The translations under genes and the position numbers were made by a program. Of a stretch of DNA of 64,000 nucleotides, positions 8,851 through 17,701 are shown piece after piece (the first letter of the stretch is position 1; every line of letters starts with the position of its first letter). The notes under the pieces were generated by a model. It saw only the letters and a program-made list of their open reading frames with translations, was not told where the DNA came from and searched no databases. Source of the stretch: Neptunicoccus cionae (lineage in GTDB: Bacteria > Pseudomonadota > Alphaproteobacteria > Rhodobacterales > Rhodobacteraceae); contig NZ_BMKA01000004.1 of assembly GCF_014643735.1 (NCBI RefSeq), forward strand, positions 186,001-250,000, given 5' to 3'.

Positions 8851-10020
8851 TTAGTAGGGCAGGCCGACGTAATTTTCCGCCATCGCCTTTTGCGCCGCTT
8901 CGTTGGTGCGCAGAAACTCCAGATCGGCAATCTGCATTTTCAGATCAAACTCCGACTGGTCCGGATAGCGGTGCATCATAGAAGAGAACCACCACGAAAA
9001 GCGTTCGGCTTTCCAGACCCGTTTCAGGGCTTTCTCGGAATAGGTGTTTATGCCTGCCTTCGATCCGTTTTCGTAATAGTCCCGCAAGCCGTTGAACAAA
9101 TAGTTCACATCAGACGCCGCCGTATTCAGGCCCTTAGCCCCAGTGGGTGGTACAATATGGGCCGCATCCCCACACAGGAACAACCGCCCCCAGCGCATCG
9201 GTTCAGTCACAAAAGACCGCAGCGGGGCGATAGATTTTTCAATCGACGGACCAGTCACCAGCGCATCTGCAGTTTCTTTGGGAAGGCGGCGTTTCAGTTC
9301 CATCCAGAACGCCTCGTCCGTCCAGTCCGCCGGACTGTCGCTTAGCGAACACTGTATGTAATAGCGGCTGAGGTTTTCATTCCGCATCGAACAAAGCGCA
9401 AAGCCCCGCTGCGAGTTGGAGTAGATCAGTTCATGGTTAACAGGGGGCGTTTCACTTAGGATGCCAAGCCAGCCGAAGGGGTAAACCTTTTCATATTCCT
9501 TGCGCACATCCAGCGGGATCGTCTGGCGGCTGACACCGTGGAACCCGTCACACCCCGCAACAAAATCGCAATCAATCCGGCGGCTCTCACCCCCGACTGA
9601 ATAGGTAACAAAAGGCGTGTCGGTATCAGCGTCATTGATAACCACGTCCTCTACTTCAAACTCAATCTTGCCACCGGCCCGTTCGCGCGCTTCATACAGA
9701 TCGCGGGTCACCTCAGTTTGGCCGTAAACCATCACCGGCGTTCCGGTCAGGGCGGCAAAGTCAACGCGGAACAGTTCATCTCCGTAAGAAATCAGCGTGC
9801 CGTCATGGGGATACCCTTCGGCGTGCATTCTTTCGGCGCAACCCGCCTGCTCCATCAATTTGACAAGCCCTTGTTCCAGTACGCCAGCGCGAATTCGGCC
9901 CAGAACATAATCCTTGGTCTTGCGCTCCAACACGATGCTGTCGATGCCGTGTTTGTCCAGAAGCTGCGACAGCAAAAGGCCCGACGGACCACCACCAATA
10001 ATTGCGACTTGCGTTTTCAT
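8851..10020 (-). CDS. pobA: 4-hydroxybenzoate 3-monooxygenase
   Basis: 389 aa, FAD-dependent class A aromatic hydroxylase that makes protocatechuate from 4-hydroxybenzoate with NADPH and O2. Motifs: N-terminal dinucleotide-binding GGGPSG at residues 9-14, the ERK segment after beta-2, the DG motif in VAGCDGFHGVSR, and the second FAD motif GDAAHIVPPTGAKGLN near 285. Length matches the Pseudomonas enzyme (394 aa). It is first in the operon, divergent from the LysR regulator with an 83-bp gap. Confidence 0.97.
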   Translation of the reverse strand: MKTQVAIIGGGPSGLLLSQLLDKHGIDSIVLERKTKDYVLGRIRAGVLEQGLVKLMEQAGCAERMHAEGYPHDGTLISYGDELFRVDFAALTGTPVMVYGQTEVTRDLYEARERAGGKIEFEVEDVVINDADTDTPFVTYSVGGESRRIDCDFVAGCDGFHGVSRQTIPLDVRKEYEKVYPFGWLGILSETPPVNHELIYSNSQRGFALCSMRNENLSRYYIQCSLSDSPADWTDEAFWMELKRRLPKETADALVTGPSIEKSIAPLRSFVTEPMRWGRLFLCGDAAHIVPPTGAKGLNTAASDVNYLFNGLRDYYENGSKAGINTYSEKALKRVWKAERFSWWFSSMMHRYPDQSEFDLKMQIADLEFLRTNEAAQKAMAENYVGLPY

Positions 10021-10103
10021 ACCCGCCTCCGAGATTATTCGGCCCTTGTTACTACACTTTTCGCAGTATAAAAAATGATAAAACAGGTGGTTTAGTTGCG
10101 ATA

Positions 10104-11024
10104 ATGGAAAGTAACCGGTTACGTCAGATTAAAATGCGGCATCTCTCTGCATTTGTGGAAACAGTACGTCGGGGCAGCCTGAAGGCCGCATCCGAACAGA
10201 TCATGCTGACCCAACCGGCGATTTCCAAAACCCTACGCGATCTGGAGGATATCCTCGGGGTGACCCTGTTGCACCGTGATCGCGGTGGTATCCGTTTGAC
10301 CCGTGAAGGGGCCGTTTTTCGCCAGTTTGCCGAACAGGGTCTTGCCGCGCTCAGCCACGGGTTGGCGAGCCTTGATGCCCTGTCCGCCGGACGGGCCACG
10401 CCGCTTCGGATTGGAACGCTTCCCAGTGTTGCCGCCGATCTGCTGCCCGATGTGATCCTGCAATTTGCGGAACTTTCCCCTGCCACCCCTGTAACTGTTG
10501 AAGACGGCGGCATTCGGACCTTGCTGGAACGGTTGCGATCCGGTGCGCTTGATCTGGTGTTGGGGCGGATGGGGCAGCCGGAAACCATGACCGGTCTGTC
10601 TTTCACGCAACTATATGCCGAACAGGTTGTCTTTGCCGCCGCCGCGGACCACCCGCTGGCACAAGAAACGCGGCTGGAAGCTTTGAGCGATAGCCTGATC
10701 CTTTACCCCCCCAATGACGCCGCAATTCGCCCCTTGGTGGACCGTTTTCTGATTTCACAAGGGATCACCGACTGGCCGAACCGGCTGGAAACCGTGTCGA
10801 GTTCGTTTGGTCGTTCCATGACACTTGGACCTGCCAAAGCGATTTGGGTTATCAGTCAGGGCGTTGTGACGCGGGACATAGCGGCGGGGCAGATGATCCA
10901 GCTTCCGATTGACACCCAAGCGATGGCCGGTCCAGTCGGCATCATGGCGCGAAGCGAAGAGGACCCGACCCCTGCAATCCGGTTGTTCCGTCAGGCACTG
11001 GTTTCTGCGTTGCAGAACGGCTAG
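10104..11024 (+). CDS. pcaQ: LysR-family regulator of the pob/pca operon, PcaQ-like
   Basis: 306 aa. The N-terminal winged HTH reads MRHLSAFVETVRRGSLKAASEQ and TQPAISKTLRDLEDILG. A LysR effector domain follows from about residue 95 (RIGTLPSVAADLLPDVI). The ATG at 10104 places the HTH at the usual distance; the reading could extend to 10002 but would then run into pobA. No clear ribosome site is seen. Divergence from pobA and sequence style fit PcaQ, which activates pca genes in alphaproteobacteria in response to beta-carboxymuconate pathway intermediates. Assignment to PcaQ rather than PobR is by context. Confidence 0.85.
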   Translation: MESNRLRQIKMRHLSAFVETVRRGSLKAASEQIMLTQPAISKTLRDLEDILGVTLLHRDRGGIRLTREGAVFRQFAEQGLAALSHGLASLDALSAGRATPLRIGTLPSVAADLLPDVILQFAELSPATPVTVEDGGIRTLLERLRSGALDLVLGRMGQPETMTGLSFTQLYAEQVVFAAAADHPLAQETRLEALSDSLILYPPNDAAIRPLVDRFLISQGITDWPNRLETVSSSFGRSMTLGPAKAIWVISQGVVTRDIAAGQMIQLPIDTQAMAGPVGIMARSEEDPTPAIRLFRQALVSALQNG

Positions 11025-11407
11025 ACACCGCCCGTCCGGTTTTCCGCGTAACATTTTGTATCAGGGAAATCGGGCAACCAGTCTTCGCGCCGTGAACACC
11101 ACAGCTCGTAGGTTGGTTTGAATACGTTTGGCGTATCGAGAGCGCCGAGGTGCACTTCGATCTCATCGCCGCTACGGGAGACGACTGAGGAACCGCATTG
11201 GGGGCAAAAGGCGCGCCCCTCATAGGATTTGTAATCGCCCTGCACTTCTACTTCGGTGTCGGGGAAAATGGCCGAGGCGTGAAACACGGCGCCATGATGC
11301 TTGCGGCAGGACAGACAGTGACACACCCCCACGCGCAGCGGCTCCCCTTTGGCGATGATCCGGACCTCGCCGCACAAGCAGCCGCCTTCTGTCCTTTCAG
11401 TGTGCAT
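11021..11407 (-). CDS. GFA/CENP-V family zinc protein
   Basis: 128 aa. It has the cysteine pattern of the glutathione-dependent formaldehyde-activating enzyme family: GGCLCGEV, CHCLSCRKHHG and FCPQCGSS, which bind structural and catalytic zinc. Most members are not true formaldehyde enzymes, so the reaction is unknown. The chosen start at 11405-11407 follows a GGAAGGAAAA site; a longer reading would overlap the next gene. It converges on pcaQ with a four-base overlap and is 17 bases downstream of the glutaredoxin-MauE gene, so it may be co-transcribed with that thiol/redox protein. Confidence 0.88.
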   Translation of the reverse strand: MHTERTEGGCLCGEVRIIAKGEPLRVGVCHCLSCRKHHGAVFHASAIFPDTEVEVQGDYKSYEGRAFCPQCGSSVVSRSGDEIEVHLGALDTPNVFKPTYELWCSRREDWLPDFPDTKCYAENRTGGV

Positions 11408-11424
11408 GACTTTTCCTTCCCCAA

Positions 11425-12240
11425 TTAACCGTAAATCTGCGGCAAGAGCATCCACAGTCCCATGCCAACCATAATCACATTTTCCGACAGCGAGATCACC
11501 CCGAGCGGCACATTCGAGCCACCCCCAACGCAAGCGCACGTCAGTTCGCGGCGGTCAATGTAGACCGCCTTAATCACGCTCACCGCGCCAATAAAGCCGA
11601 TGAACAACGCCACCGGCGCAACCAGCCAGATCAGGAAACTGTCGCGACCAATTAGGGCCATCATCCCGATACCGGCGTAGAGTTCCGCAAATGGATAGGC
11701 ATAGCCGTAAGGCACATAGCGGCGGGCGAGTAGATCGTAGCCTAGGAACCCGTTCACAAACCCTTCGACATCCTGAAGCTTCTGGATCGCCAGAGCCACC
11801 ATTGATATGGCAAAGAACCACTTAAACAGGGTCAGAACCGGAAATCCTTCGTAAAGGTTCAGCACAATCGCCAATGCCATCAACGCGGTAGAGGCAAAAA
11901 TCGCGATGACGGGCTGATAGGTCGTGTCATCTTCGCCCGAGACCTTGTAGCCGAAAAATTCTTTCAGATCAGTGTAGCCCCCCACTTGTTCACCGTCGAT
12001 ATAGGTGATCGGCGTGATTTCCACCCCGTGGGCTTCTTTAAAGACGTCTACCTCTTCGCGGGTGGTTAACAGAGTATCGTCCACCGTATATCCCTTACGT
12101 TTCAGCAAGGATTTGGACTTCAGCCCGAACGGACACAGATGCCCCGGCATCGCCATCCGGTAAAGCGCGGCTGTTTTGGCTTTGCCTGCGGATTTGCTGG
12201 CGGCGGTTTGTGGTGTGTCTATTGCGTCGGCCTGTGTCAT
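11425..12240 (-). CDS. Membrane protein: N-terminal glutaredoxin domain fused to MauE-like domain
   Basis: 271 aa. Residues about 35-110 form a glutaredoxin fold with CPFG in place of CPYC, so a single redox cysteine, and GEQVGGYTDLKEFF as the GSH/TrxA-like cis segment. Four to five hydrophobic helices follow (about 120-265), resembling MauE/DoxX-type membrane proteins that handle disulfide chemistry. An ICVG-like pair appears as TCACVGGG near residue 238. The start at 12238-12240 has a GGAGAGG site. A role in thiol or disulfide delivery at the membrane is likely by family; the partner is unknown. Confidence 0.8.
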   Translation of the reverse strand: MTQADAIDTPQTAASKSAGKAKTAALYRMAMPGHLCPFGLKSKSLLKRKGYTVDDTLLTTREEVDVFKEAHGVEITPITYIDGEQVGGYTDLKEFFGYKVSGEDDTTYQPVIAIFASTALMALAIVLNLYEGFPVLTLFKWFFAISMVALAIQKLQDVEGFVNGFLGYDLLARRYVPYGYAYPFAELYAGIGMMALIGRDSFLIWLVAPVALFIGFIGAVSVIKAVYIDRRELTCACVGGGSNVPLGVISLSENVIMVGMGLWMLLPQIYG

Positions 12241-12432
12241 TGCCCTCTCCGGATTTGGCAGAACCGTACCGTATCGCGCGGGTGCCGCCTGATTTAACTG
12301 TCCCGATAACGGTAGACCGCGGTTTGCGCTTTTCAATACCTTGCCTTTTGAGGATGGCAGGGCAGCCCTGCTTGACTTGCCCCTTCAACCTCCCTAGACC
12401 CCCGCTTCGGTCTCAGCAGAGGAGCCTTCGCA

Positions 12433-13683
12433 ATGGTCCAGAACAGTCACACACTCGGGATAGATTTCGGCACGTCGAACTCTGCCGCAGGATATTTCCG
12501 CGATGGCAAACCGCAACTGATCACGATGGACGGGGGCGACACCACCTTGCCCACAACCTTCTTCTTTGACTTTGAAACCCGCAAGACGTTGATCGGCGAA
12601 CCGGCCAATCAGGCCCTGCTTTCGGGGGCGGAAGGGCGGTTCATGCGGGCGTTGAAACGGGTGCTTGGCACCAGCCTGATGCACGAGAAGCGCCAGTTGT
12701 TTAACGAGCGCATCAGTTTTGTCGACATCATCGGACGATTTCTGGCAGAGATCAAATCCCGCGCAGAGTCAGAGTCCGGTCTGCAATTTGACAAAGCGCT
12801 GTCAGGGCGGCCCGTGGTGTTTCACGGCAGCGATGATCCGCGCGAAGATCAGGCCGAGGCCGACCTGCGCGCCTGTTATCTGGCCGCAGGATTTGAAGAT
12901 GTCAGTTTCATGGCCGAACCCGAAGCCGCCGCCATTGCCAGCGGTGCGCTCGACCAATCCGGCGAGACCGGACTGATCGTTGACATTGGCGGCGGTACAT
13001 CGGATTTTTCGGTGTTTCGCACCTGTAACGGAGAGGTCGAAATCCTCGCCAATCACGGGATACGGATCGGGGGTACGGATTTCGACCATGACATAAGTTT
13101 TGCCCAAGTGATGCCTTTACTTGGCAGGGGGACCCTGCTGCGCGATGTGATGGGGACTGGCACCAAACCTGCGCCCAATGCGATCTATAATGATCTGGCA
13201 ACCTGGGAGAAAATTCCGTTCCTCTACACCGCGCAGAACCGCAAGATGGTCGCCGATATGGTGCGGCAGGCAGAGGAGATGGACAAGCTTAACCGTCTGG
13301 CCGAAGTGCTTGAGGATGAACTGGGCCACGAGATTGCATTCGGGGTGGAACAGGGCAAGATCAGTGCGGACAAAGGGCTGGTCGATGCCGCGATCCCGCT
13401 AAACGGAATTGCACCGCAGCTAAAGGCACCATTGTCGGGCGAAACTTTGTTGGAGTTGCTGACCCCTTACGACACTGCCTTGCGCGTTGCAGCACAGGAC
13501 ACAGTGAAACGGGCGGGGCTGAAGTACGCGCAGATTGACAAGGTGATCTATGTGGGCGGATCGAGCCTGATGTCCGTTGTGGCCCGTGCCATGAACGCAC
13601 AGTTCCCCGATGCGACCCATAGTTTTTCTGAAGTCTTCACCGCAGTGACAGACGGGCTTGCACTGGCGGCAGGCAGGGCTTAA
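12433..13683 (+). CDS. yegD: Hsp70-family ATPase, YegD-like chaperone homologue
   Basis: 416 aa. The actin-like ATPase fold shows phosphate-1 LGIDFGTSNS at residues 8-17, phosphate-2 IVDIGGGTSDFSV near 182, and the adenosine motif VIYVGGSSLMSVV near 375. It lacks the normal C-terminal substrate-binding domain of DnaK, as in E. coli YegD, so client binding must differ. A GAGGAG site precedes the ATG. It is alone on the plus strand, divergent from the glutaredoxin-MauE gene; DnaJ or GrpE partners are not seen here. Confidence 0.88.
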   Translation: MVQNSHTLGIDFGTSNSAAGYFRDGKPQLITMDGGDTTLPTTFFFDFETRKTLIGEPANQALLSGAEGRFMRALKRVLGTSLMHEKRQLFNERISFVDIIGRFLAEIKSRAESESGLQFDKALSGRPVVFHGSDDPREDQAEADLRACYLAAGFEDVSFMAEPEAAAIASGALDQSGETGLIVDIGGGTSDFSVFRTCNGEVEILANHGIRIGGTDFDHDISFAQVMPLLGRGTLLRDVMGTGTKPAPNAIYNDLATWEKIPFLYTAQNRKMVADMVRQAEEMDKLNRLAEVLEDELGHEIAFGVEQGKISADKGLVDAAIPLNGIAPQLKAPLSGETLLELLTPYDTALRVAAQDTVKRAGLKYAQIDKVIYVGGSSLMSVVARAMNAQFPDATHSFSEVFTAVTDGLALAAGRA

Positions 13684-13700
13684 CCTGCCTGCGCAATTTC

Positions 13701-15047
13701 TCAGTAGAACCAGCGCACCAAAACCATCGTGATCGACGGGAAGGCCACCAGAATAGCAATCCGGACGATGTCAGACGCCACGAAGGGCAATGACCCGCGA
13801 TAGGTCTCCCGAATGCTGATGTTTTTCGCCATCGCATTGATGACGAACAGGTTCATGCCAACTGGCGGTGTGATCAAGCCGATTTCGGCAGACATCAGCA
13901 CCAGAATGCCGAACCAGATACCCACTTCGGCTGGCGGTATACCAAAATCCAGTTGCGTGATGATCGGTACGAAAATCGGCACTGTCAGAAAGATCATTGC
14001 CAGAGAATCCATCACTGTTCCCAGCACTACATAAAGCACCAGCATCCCGATCAGGATCGCCCATGGGCTGAGGCTTGCATCCAGAAAGACTGCGGCGAGT
14101 GTTTGGGGTACTTGGGCCGAGGACAGGAAAGAGTTGAACACCCCTGCGGCAAGGATGATGAAAAAGATCATGCCCGAGGTTCGCGCCGTGGACAAAAGCG
14201 CCTCTTTCACTGCAGGCCAGTTCAGCGCCCGTTTCGAAATGGCCACAATAGCAGTGCCCGCCACACCCACAGCCGCCGCAGCGGTGGGGGAAAATGCGCC
14301 GGTATAAATGCCGCCGATCACCAGTGTGAAAATCACCACCACAGGCCAGACCGCGATAAGGGCGCGGAACCGATCACCGTATGGCATCCGTGGCAGGCTG
14401 TTCCCGCTGCCCGGCACCATGCGGGTGTAAATCGCAACTGTCGCCATATAGCCAAGCATCGCCAGAATGCCCGGAATGAGCGCTGCGGTGAAAAGTTTCT
14501 CAATGTTTTCTTCGGCAAGGATGGCGTAAACTACCAGCACCACCGATGGCGGGATCAGGATGCCAAGCGTCCCCCCCGCTGCCAGTGCGCCGGTGGACAA
14601 AGCGCCGCTATAACCTGCGCGGTCCAGTTCCGGCAGGGCAACGCGCCCCATGCTGGACGCGGTGGCAAGGGATGATCCACAGACCGCGCCAAAACCGGCC
14701 GAGGCACCAATCGCGGCCATCGCCAGCCCGCCGCGTCGATGGCCCAGCCACGCTTCGGCGGCTTTGAATAGGGCCGATGACATCCCGCCCCGCGTGGCAA
14801 ATTCGCTCATCAACAGGAACAAAGGAATGATCGAGAGGGAATAATTGGTCAGTGTGCCATAGGCAAAAGTCTTCAGCTGGCTGTCCATCATCCGCATGTT
14901 GCCCGCCACCAGATAGGTGCCGACCAGCCCGACAATAAACATCGCCGCCGCAAGTGGTATCCGAAAGCCGATCAAGACCAGCAACACCGGAAAGCTGAGC
15001 ATGCCGATTTGGAATGGCGTCAGCGCATTTGAGATCAGGTCCAGCAT
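13701..15047 (-). CDS. dctM: TRAP transporter large membrane subunit (DctM)
   Basis: 448 aa with about 12 hydrophobic helices, the sodium-driven transport subunit of a TRAP system in the inner membrane. Typical stretches are GFGAVCGSSLATASSMGRVALPE and GTLGILIPPSVVLVVYAI. It is three bases downstream of dctQ and ends the operon dctP-dctQ-dctM. It is convergent with the Hsp70-like gene, 17 bp apart. The substrate is not predictable from this subunit. Confidence 0.94.
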   Translation of the reverse strand: MLDLISNALTPFQIGMLSFPVLLVLIGFRIPLAAAMFIVGLVGTYLVAGNMRMMDSQLKTFAYGTLTNYSLSIIPLFLLMSEFATRGGMSSALFKAAEAWLGHRRGGLAMAAIGASAGFGAVCGSSLATASSMGRVALPELDRAGYSGALSTGALAAGGTLGILIPPSVVLVVYAILAEENIEKLFTAALIPGILAMLGYMATVAIYTRMVPGSGNSLPRMPYGDRFRALIAVWPVVVIFTLVIGGIYTGAFSPTAAAAVGVAGTAIVAISKRALNWPAVKEALLSTARTSGMIFFIILAAGVFNSFLSSAQVPQTLAAVFLDASLSPWAILIGMLVLYVVLGTVMDSLAMIFLTVPIFVPIITQLDFGIPPAEVGIWFGILVLMSAEIGLITPPVGMNLFVINAMAKNISIRETYRGSLPFVASDIVRIAILVAFPSITMVLVRWFY

Positions 15048-15050
15048 GGA

Positions 15051-15668
15051 TCAGACTTCCGTAGTAGAGGGAGAGAGCAGCGCGCGAATACGGCGCCAGA
15101 CGCAAAACAGGGCGACAACGAAGAACACCGCAACGCAAATTTCAGCAACGATATAGGTCGGCCAGAGCGGCAGGCCGAGGATTTGGGATTCCTGACTGGT
15201 GCGCATCCTGTCAGCCGCCCCTGCGAAATCCCCTTGCAACAGAAGATTGCCGAGCGGTTCTTTGGACCCGCGTGCTTTGGAGAACAGCATGAACCACTGG
15301 CGGGTCAGGATCAGATAGGCAAGTGCCGCAAGAATCACATCACCGATAAGGTCGAGAATGCGGTTGAACCTGTTCCCGAACACCGGCTCGAACAGGTCGA
15401 TTTTGATATGCCCGCGCTGGATCATCACCCACGGCAGGGCCGCGAACAGGGCAAAACCTACGCCGTAGGTCACCAGTTCTTCTTCTCCGAGGATCGGGCG
15501 CAGCCATGAAAAAGTTTCTGTCGTGTTGTCAAAAATGCGGCCGCCAAGTTTCAGCAGGATGCTAACGCAAGTCACGAGTGTCGCAAAAATCAGGCCCATG
15601 CCGCCAAGCAGGGCCAGTCCAGCCGCAAGCCGTGTCATGCCGCGTTCGGTACGTTCATAAAATGTCAT
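15051..15668 (-). CDS. dctQ: TRAP transporter small membrane subunit (DctQ)
   Basis: 205 aa, somewhat long for DctQ, with four hydrophobic helices. The ATG at 15666-15668 is preferred over a TTG 60 bases upstream. The helix 2-3 region with its acidic residues and the short TRQWFML segment fit DctQ proteins. It lies between the binding protein (66 bp upstream) and dctM (3 bp downstream). Confidence 0.85.
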   Translation of the reverse strand: MTFYERTERGMTRLAAGLALLGGMGLIFATLVTCVSILLKLGGRIFDNTTETFSWLRPILGEEELVTYGVGFALFAALPWVMIQRGHIKIDLFEPVFGNRFNRILDLIGDVILAALAYLILTRQWFMLFSKARGSKEPLGNLLLQGDFAGAADRMRTSQESQILGLPLWPTYIVAEICVAVFFVVALFCVWRRIRALLSPSTTEV

Positions 15669-15734
15669 GGGGATATCCGCTCGGGGTGTCCGGCCCCCCG
15701 CTTCGGGGACCGGACAGGTTTGGTTCAAGTCGGT

Positions 15735-16754
15735 TTACTGGTTTTCAGCGATCAGGCTTTTGGCCTGTTCAATAGCTGCCGCGCCATCAAAACCTTCTTC
15801 GTTCGCACGGGCAACCCAGCGATCGTAAACAGGTTGGGCCGCTTCAATCCAGCGCGCCACTTCGGCTTCGTCCAGCTGCACGATGTTGTTGCCTTCAGCT
15901 TTGGAACGACCGAACGCATCCGCATCCAACATGGCCTGTGCCGCTTTCGCACCCAGCGCCTTGCCGGTTTCAGCATCCAGAATGGCGCGCAGATCATCGG
16001 GCATGCTTTCATACACATCCCAGTTCATCGCCAGAACAAAAACTGCCGTATAAAGCGCGCGATCGCCGCCCAGTTCTGTGTGATTGCTCACCAGTTCGGC
16101 CAGTTTGATCGAAGGGGTCACTTCCCAAGGCACAACCGCGCCGCTGATCACACCTTTGGACATGTTCTCAGGGATCTTCGGCAACGGCATACCCACCGGC
16201 GTTGCACCGAGTTCGCCCAGCAGGTCCGTTACCAGACGGGTCGGTCCACGCATTTCTTTACCAGCAAGATCTTCCAGCTTGGCGATAGGCTCTTCAGAGT
16301 GGATCACACCGGGGCCGTGGACCCAACCGGTCAGGACCTTAACGTCTGCCAGTTCACCGTCCTGCAATTCGCTTTCAACCATGTCGTAATAGGCTTTGGA
16401 GGTGGCCACAGCGTTTTGCATGATGAAGGGCAGTTCGAAAACTTCGGTGCGGTTGAACCGGCCCGATGTATAGCCTGGCAATGTCAGAACAGCCTCAACC
16501 GCGCCATCTGCGGCCTGGTCGAACAAATCGCCCGGACGTCCGCCAAGGGACATGCTGTCATAGGGCTCAAGCTTGATGCGACCATCGCTGGCTTCTGCCA
16601 GACGCTCTGCCAATGGCACGAGGAATTTGGAATGCAGCGGGGCCTTCGCGGACATGAAGTGGTGCACGCGGATGGTGACCTCTTGCGCTTGCGCAAATGT
16701 TGTCGCGCTGGCGAGTGCCAAAGCTGTGATAGATGTTTTAATGAACCGGTTCAT
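15735..16754 (-). CDS. dctP: TRAP transporter solute-binding protein (DctP)
   Basis: 339 aa, periplasmic. The Sec signal ends in ATTFAQAQ (about residues 1-23). The substrate-carboxylate Arg sits in KEMRGPTRLV near residue 166, with the usual GATPVGMPLPKIPENMSKGVI segment after it. A GGGAGGA site precedes the ATG at 16752-16754. First gene of the TRAP operon. No catabolic gene is attached, so the ligand (likely an organic acid) stays open. Confidence 0.93.
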   Translation of the reverse strand: MNRFIKTSITALALASATTFAQAQEVTIRVHHFMSAKAPLHSKFLVPLAERLAEASDGRIKLEPYDSMSLGGRPGDLFDQAADGAVEAVLTLPGYTSGRFNRTEVFELPFIMQNAVATSKAYYDMVESELQDGELADVKVLTGWVHGPGVIHSEEPIAKLEDLAGKEMRGPTRLVTDLLGELGATPVGMPLPKIPENMSKGVISGAVVPWEVTPSIKLAELVSNHTELGGDRALYTAVFVLAMNWDVYESMPDDLRAILDAETGKALGAKAAQAMLDADAFGRSKAEGNNIVQLDEAEVARWIEAAQPVYDRWVARANEEGFDGAAAIEQAKSLIAENQ

Positions 16755-16930
16755 CGGATCCTCCCTGGGTTAACTTGATCGCTGATCCGCTTGCGCCTTG
16801 GTTGATGCAGGGTCGGTTTGGATCGCTATCATCTAGTCATAGAGCAAAAATGCCTTGGCATCGCAATAACCGTTTCGCCAAAGCCGATCAAGAGTCGTTT
16901 TAAATGCAACGATTTTTGCCGGCGACCCTG

Positions 16931-17701
16931 CTAACGGGTCGGGACCGAATTTTCGAACTTGCGGAACAGCAAAGTAATGATGCCAGCGATGATCAGATAG
17001 AACAGCGCCAGCAGCAGAAGCGGTTCATAAACGATCAACATGTCAGAGCGCACGCGGGACGAAACAGCATAGATTTCCACCACCGTAATCGTCGCGACCA
17101 GCGGTGTCGCCTTCAGCTGGAGAATGGTTTCACCGCCTAAAGTCGGCAGCACGTTGCGGATCGCTTGGGGCAGCCAGATGCGGCGGAACATGGTAAATCG
17201 GGGCATCCCGAAAGAGTTGGCTGCCTCAAGCTGGCCTTTGTTCACGCTAGAGAACGCGCCGCGCATAACCTCGCCCTCATAACCGGCGTAAGACAGGGTC
17301 AACGCAAGAACCGCATAGGGCCAAGCCTGACGCAGATAGGGCCACAGATCGCTGCCGCGAATCCACGGGATCTGCGGGAACAAGGAACCAAGCCCGTAAT
17401 AGAGCAGCCAGATTTGCAGCAGCAGCGGCGTGCCGCGAATGACGGTGCAAAACACCCGTGCCGGCACGGCGAGATACCAAGGGCCAATGGCCTGCGCCAG
17501 CCCCAGTGGAATGGCCAGCAAGAATCCCAGAATACAAGTCACAACCAGAATCCAGACCGTGCGCCAAAGCCCTTCAAGAGCCAACGGCGCGTATTGCGGT
17601 ATCCAGTCCCAACGCAGGGACATCGCACACCAGATCACAAAGATTGCGAATAGCACCATCATTACGATGCGGTGGGGTTGGAACAGGGCGCGTAAGGTCA
17701 T
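16931..17701 (-). CDS. Polar amino acid ABC transporter permease (HisM/ArtM type)
   Basis: 256 aa, inner-membrane permease. It has five to six hydrophobic helices, the family N-terminal motif LEGLWRTVWILVVTCILGF and the EAA loop EAANSFGMPRFTMFRRIWLPQAIRN. The start at 17699-17701 overlaps the stop of the upstream permease (ATGA), which decides it against a longer form. It is last in the importer operon ATPase - binding protein - permease - permease. The likely ligand is arginine or a methylated arginine, judging from the dimethylargininase in the divergent operon. Confidence 0.93.
   Translation of the reverse strand: MTLRALFQPHRIVMMVLFAIFVIWCAMSLRWDWIPQYAPLALEGLWRTVWILVVTCILGFLLAIPLGLAQAIGPWYLAVPARVFCTVIRGTPLLLQIWLLYYGLGSLFPQIPWIRGSDLWPYLRQAWPYAVLALTLSYAGYEGEVMRGAFSSVNKGQLEAANSFGMPRFTMFRRIWLPQAIRNVLPTLGGETILQLKATPLVATITVVEIYAVSSRVRSDMLIVYEPLLLLALFYLIIAGIITLLFRKFENSVPTR

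Noticed and set aside
16850-16861. ATGCCTTGGCAT palindrome with flanking A-run between the TRAP and amino acid importer operons, as terminator
   Set aside because: On the minus strand it could end the permease transcript, but only a four-base stem is possible after leaving a loop. Too weak to list.
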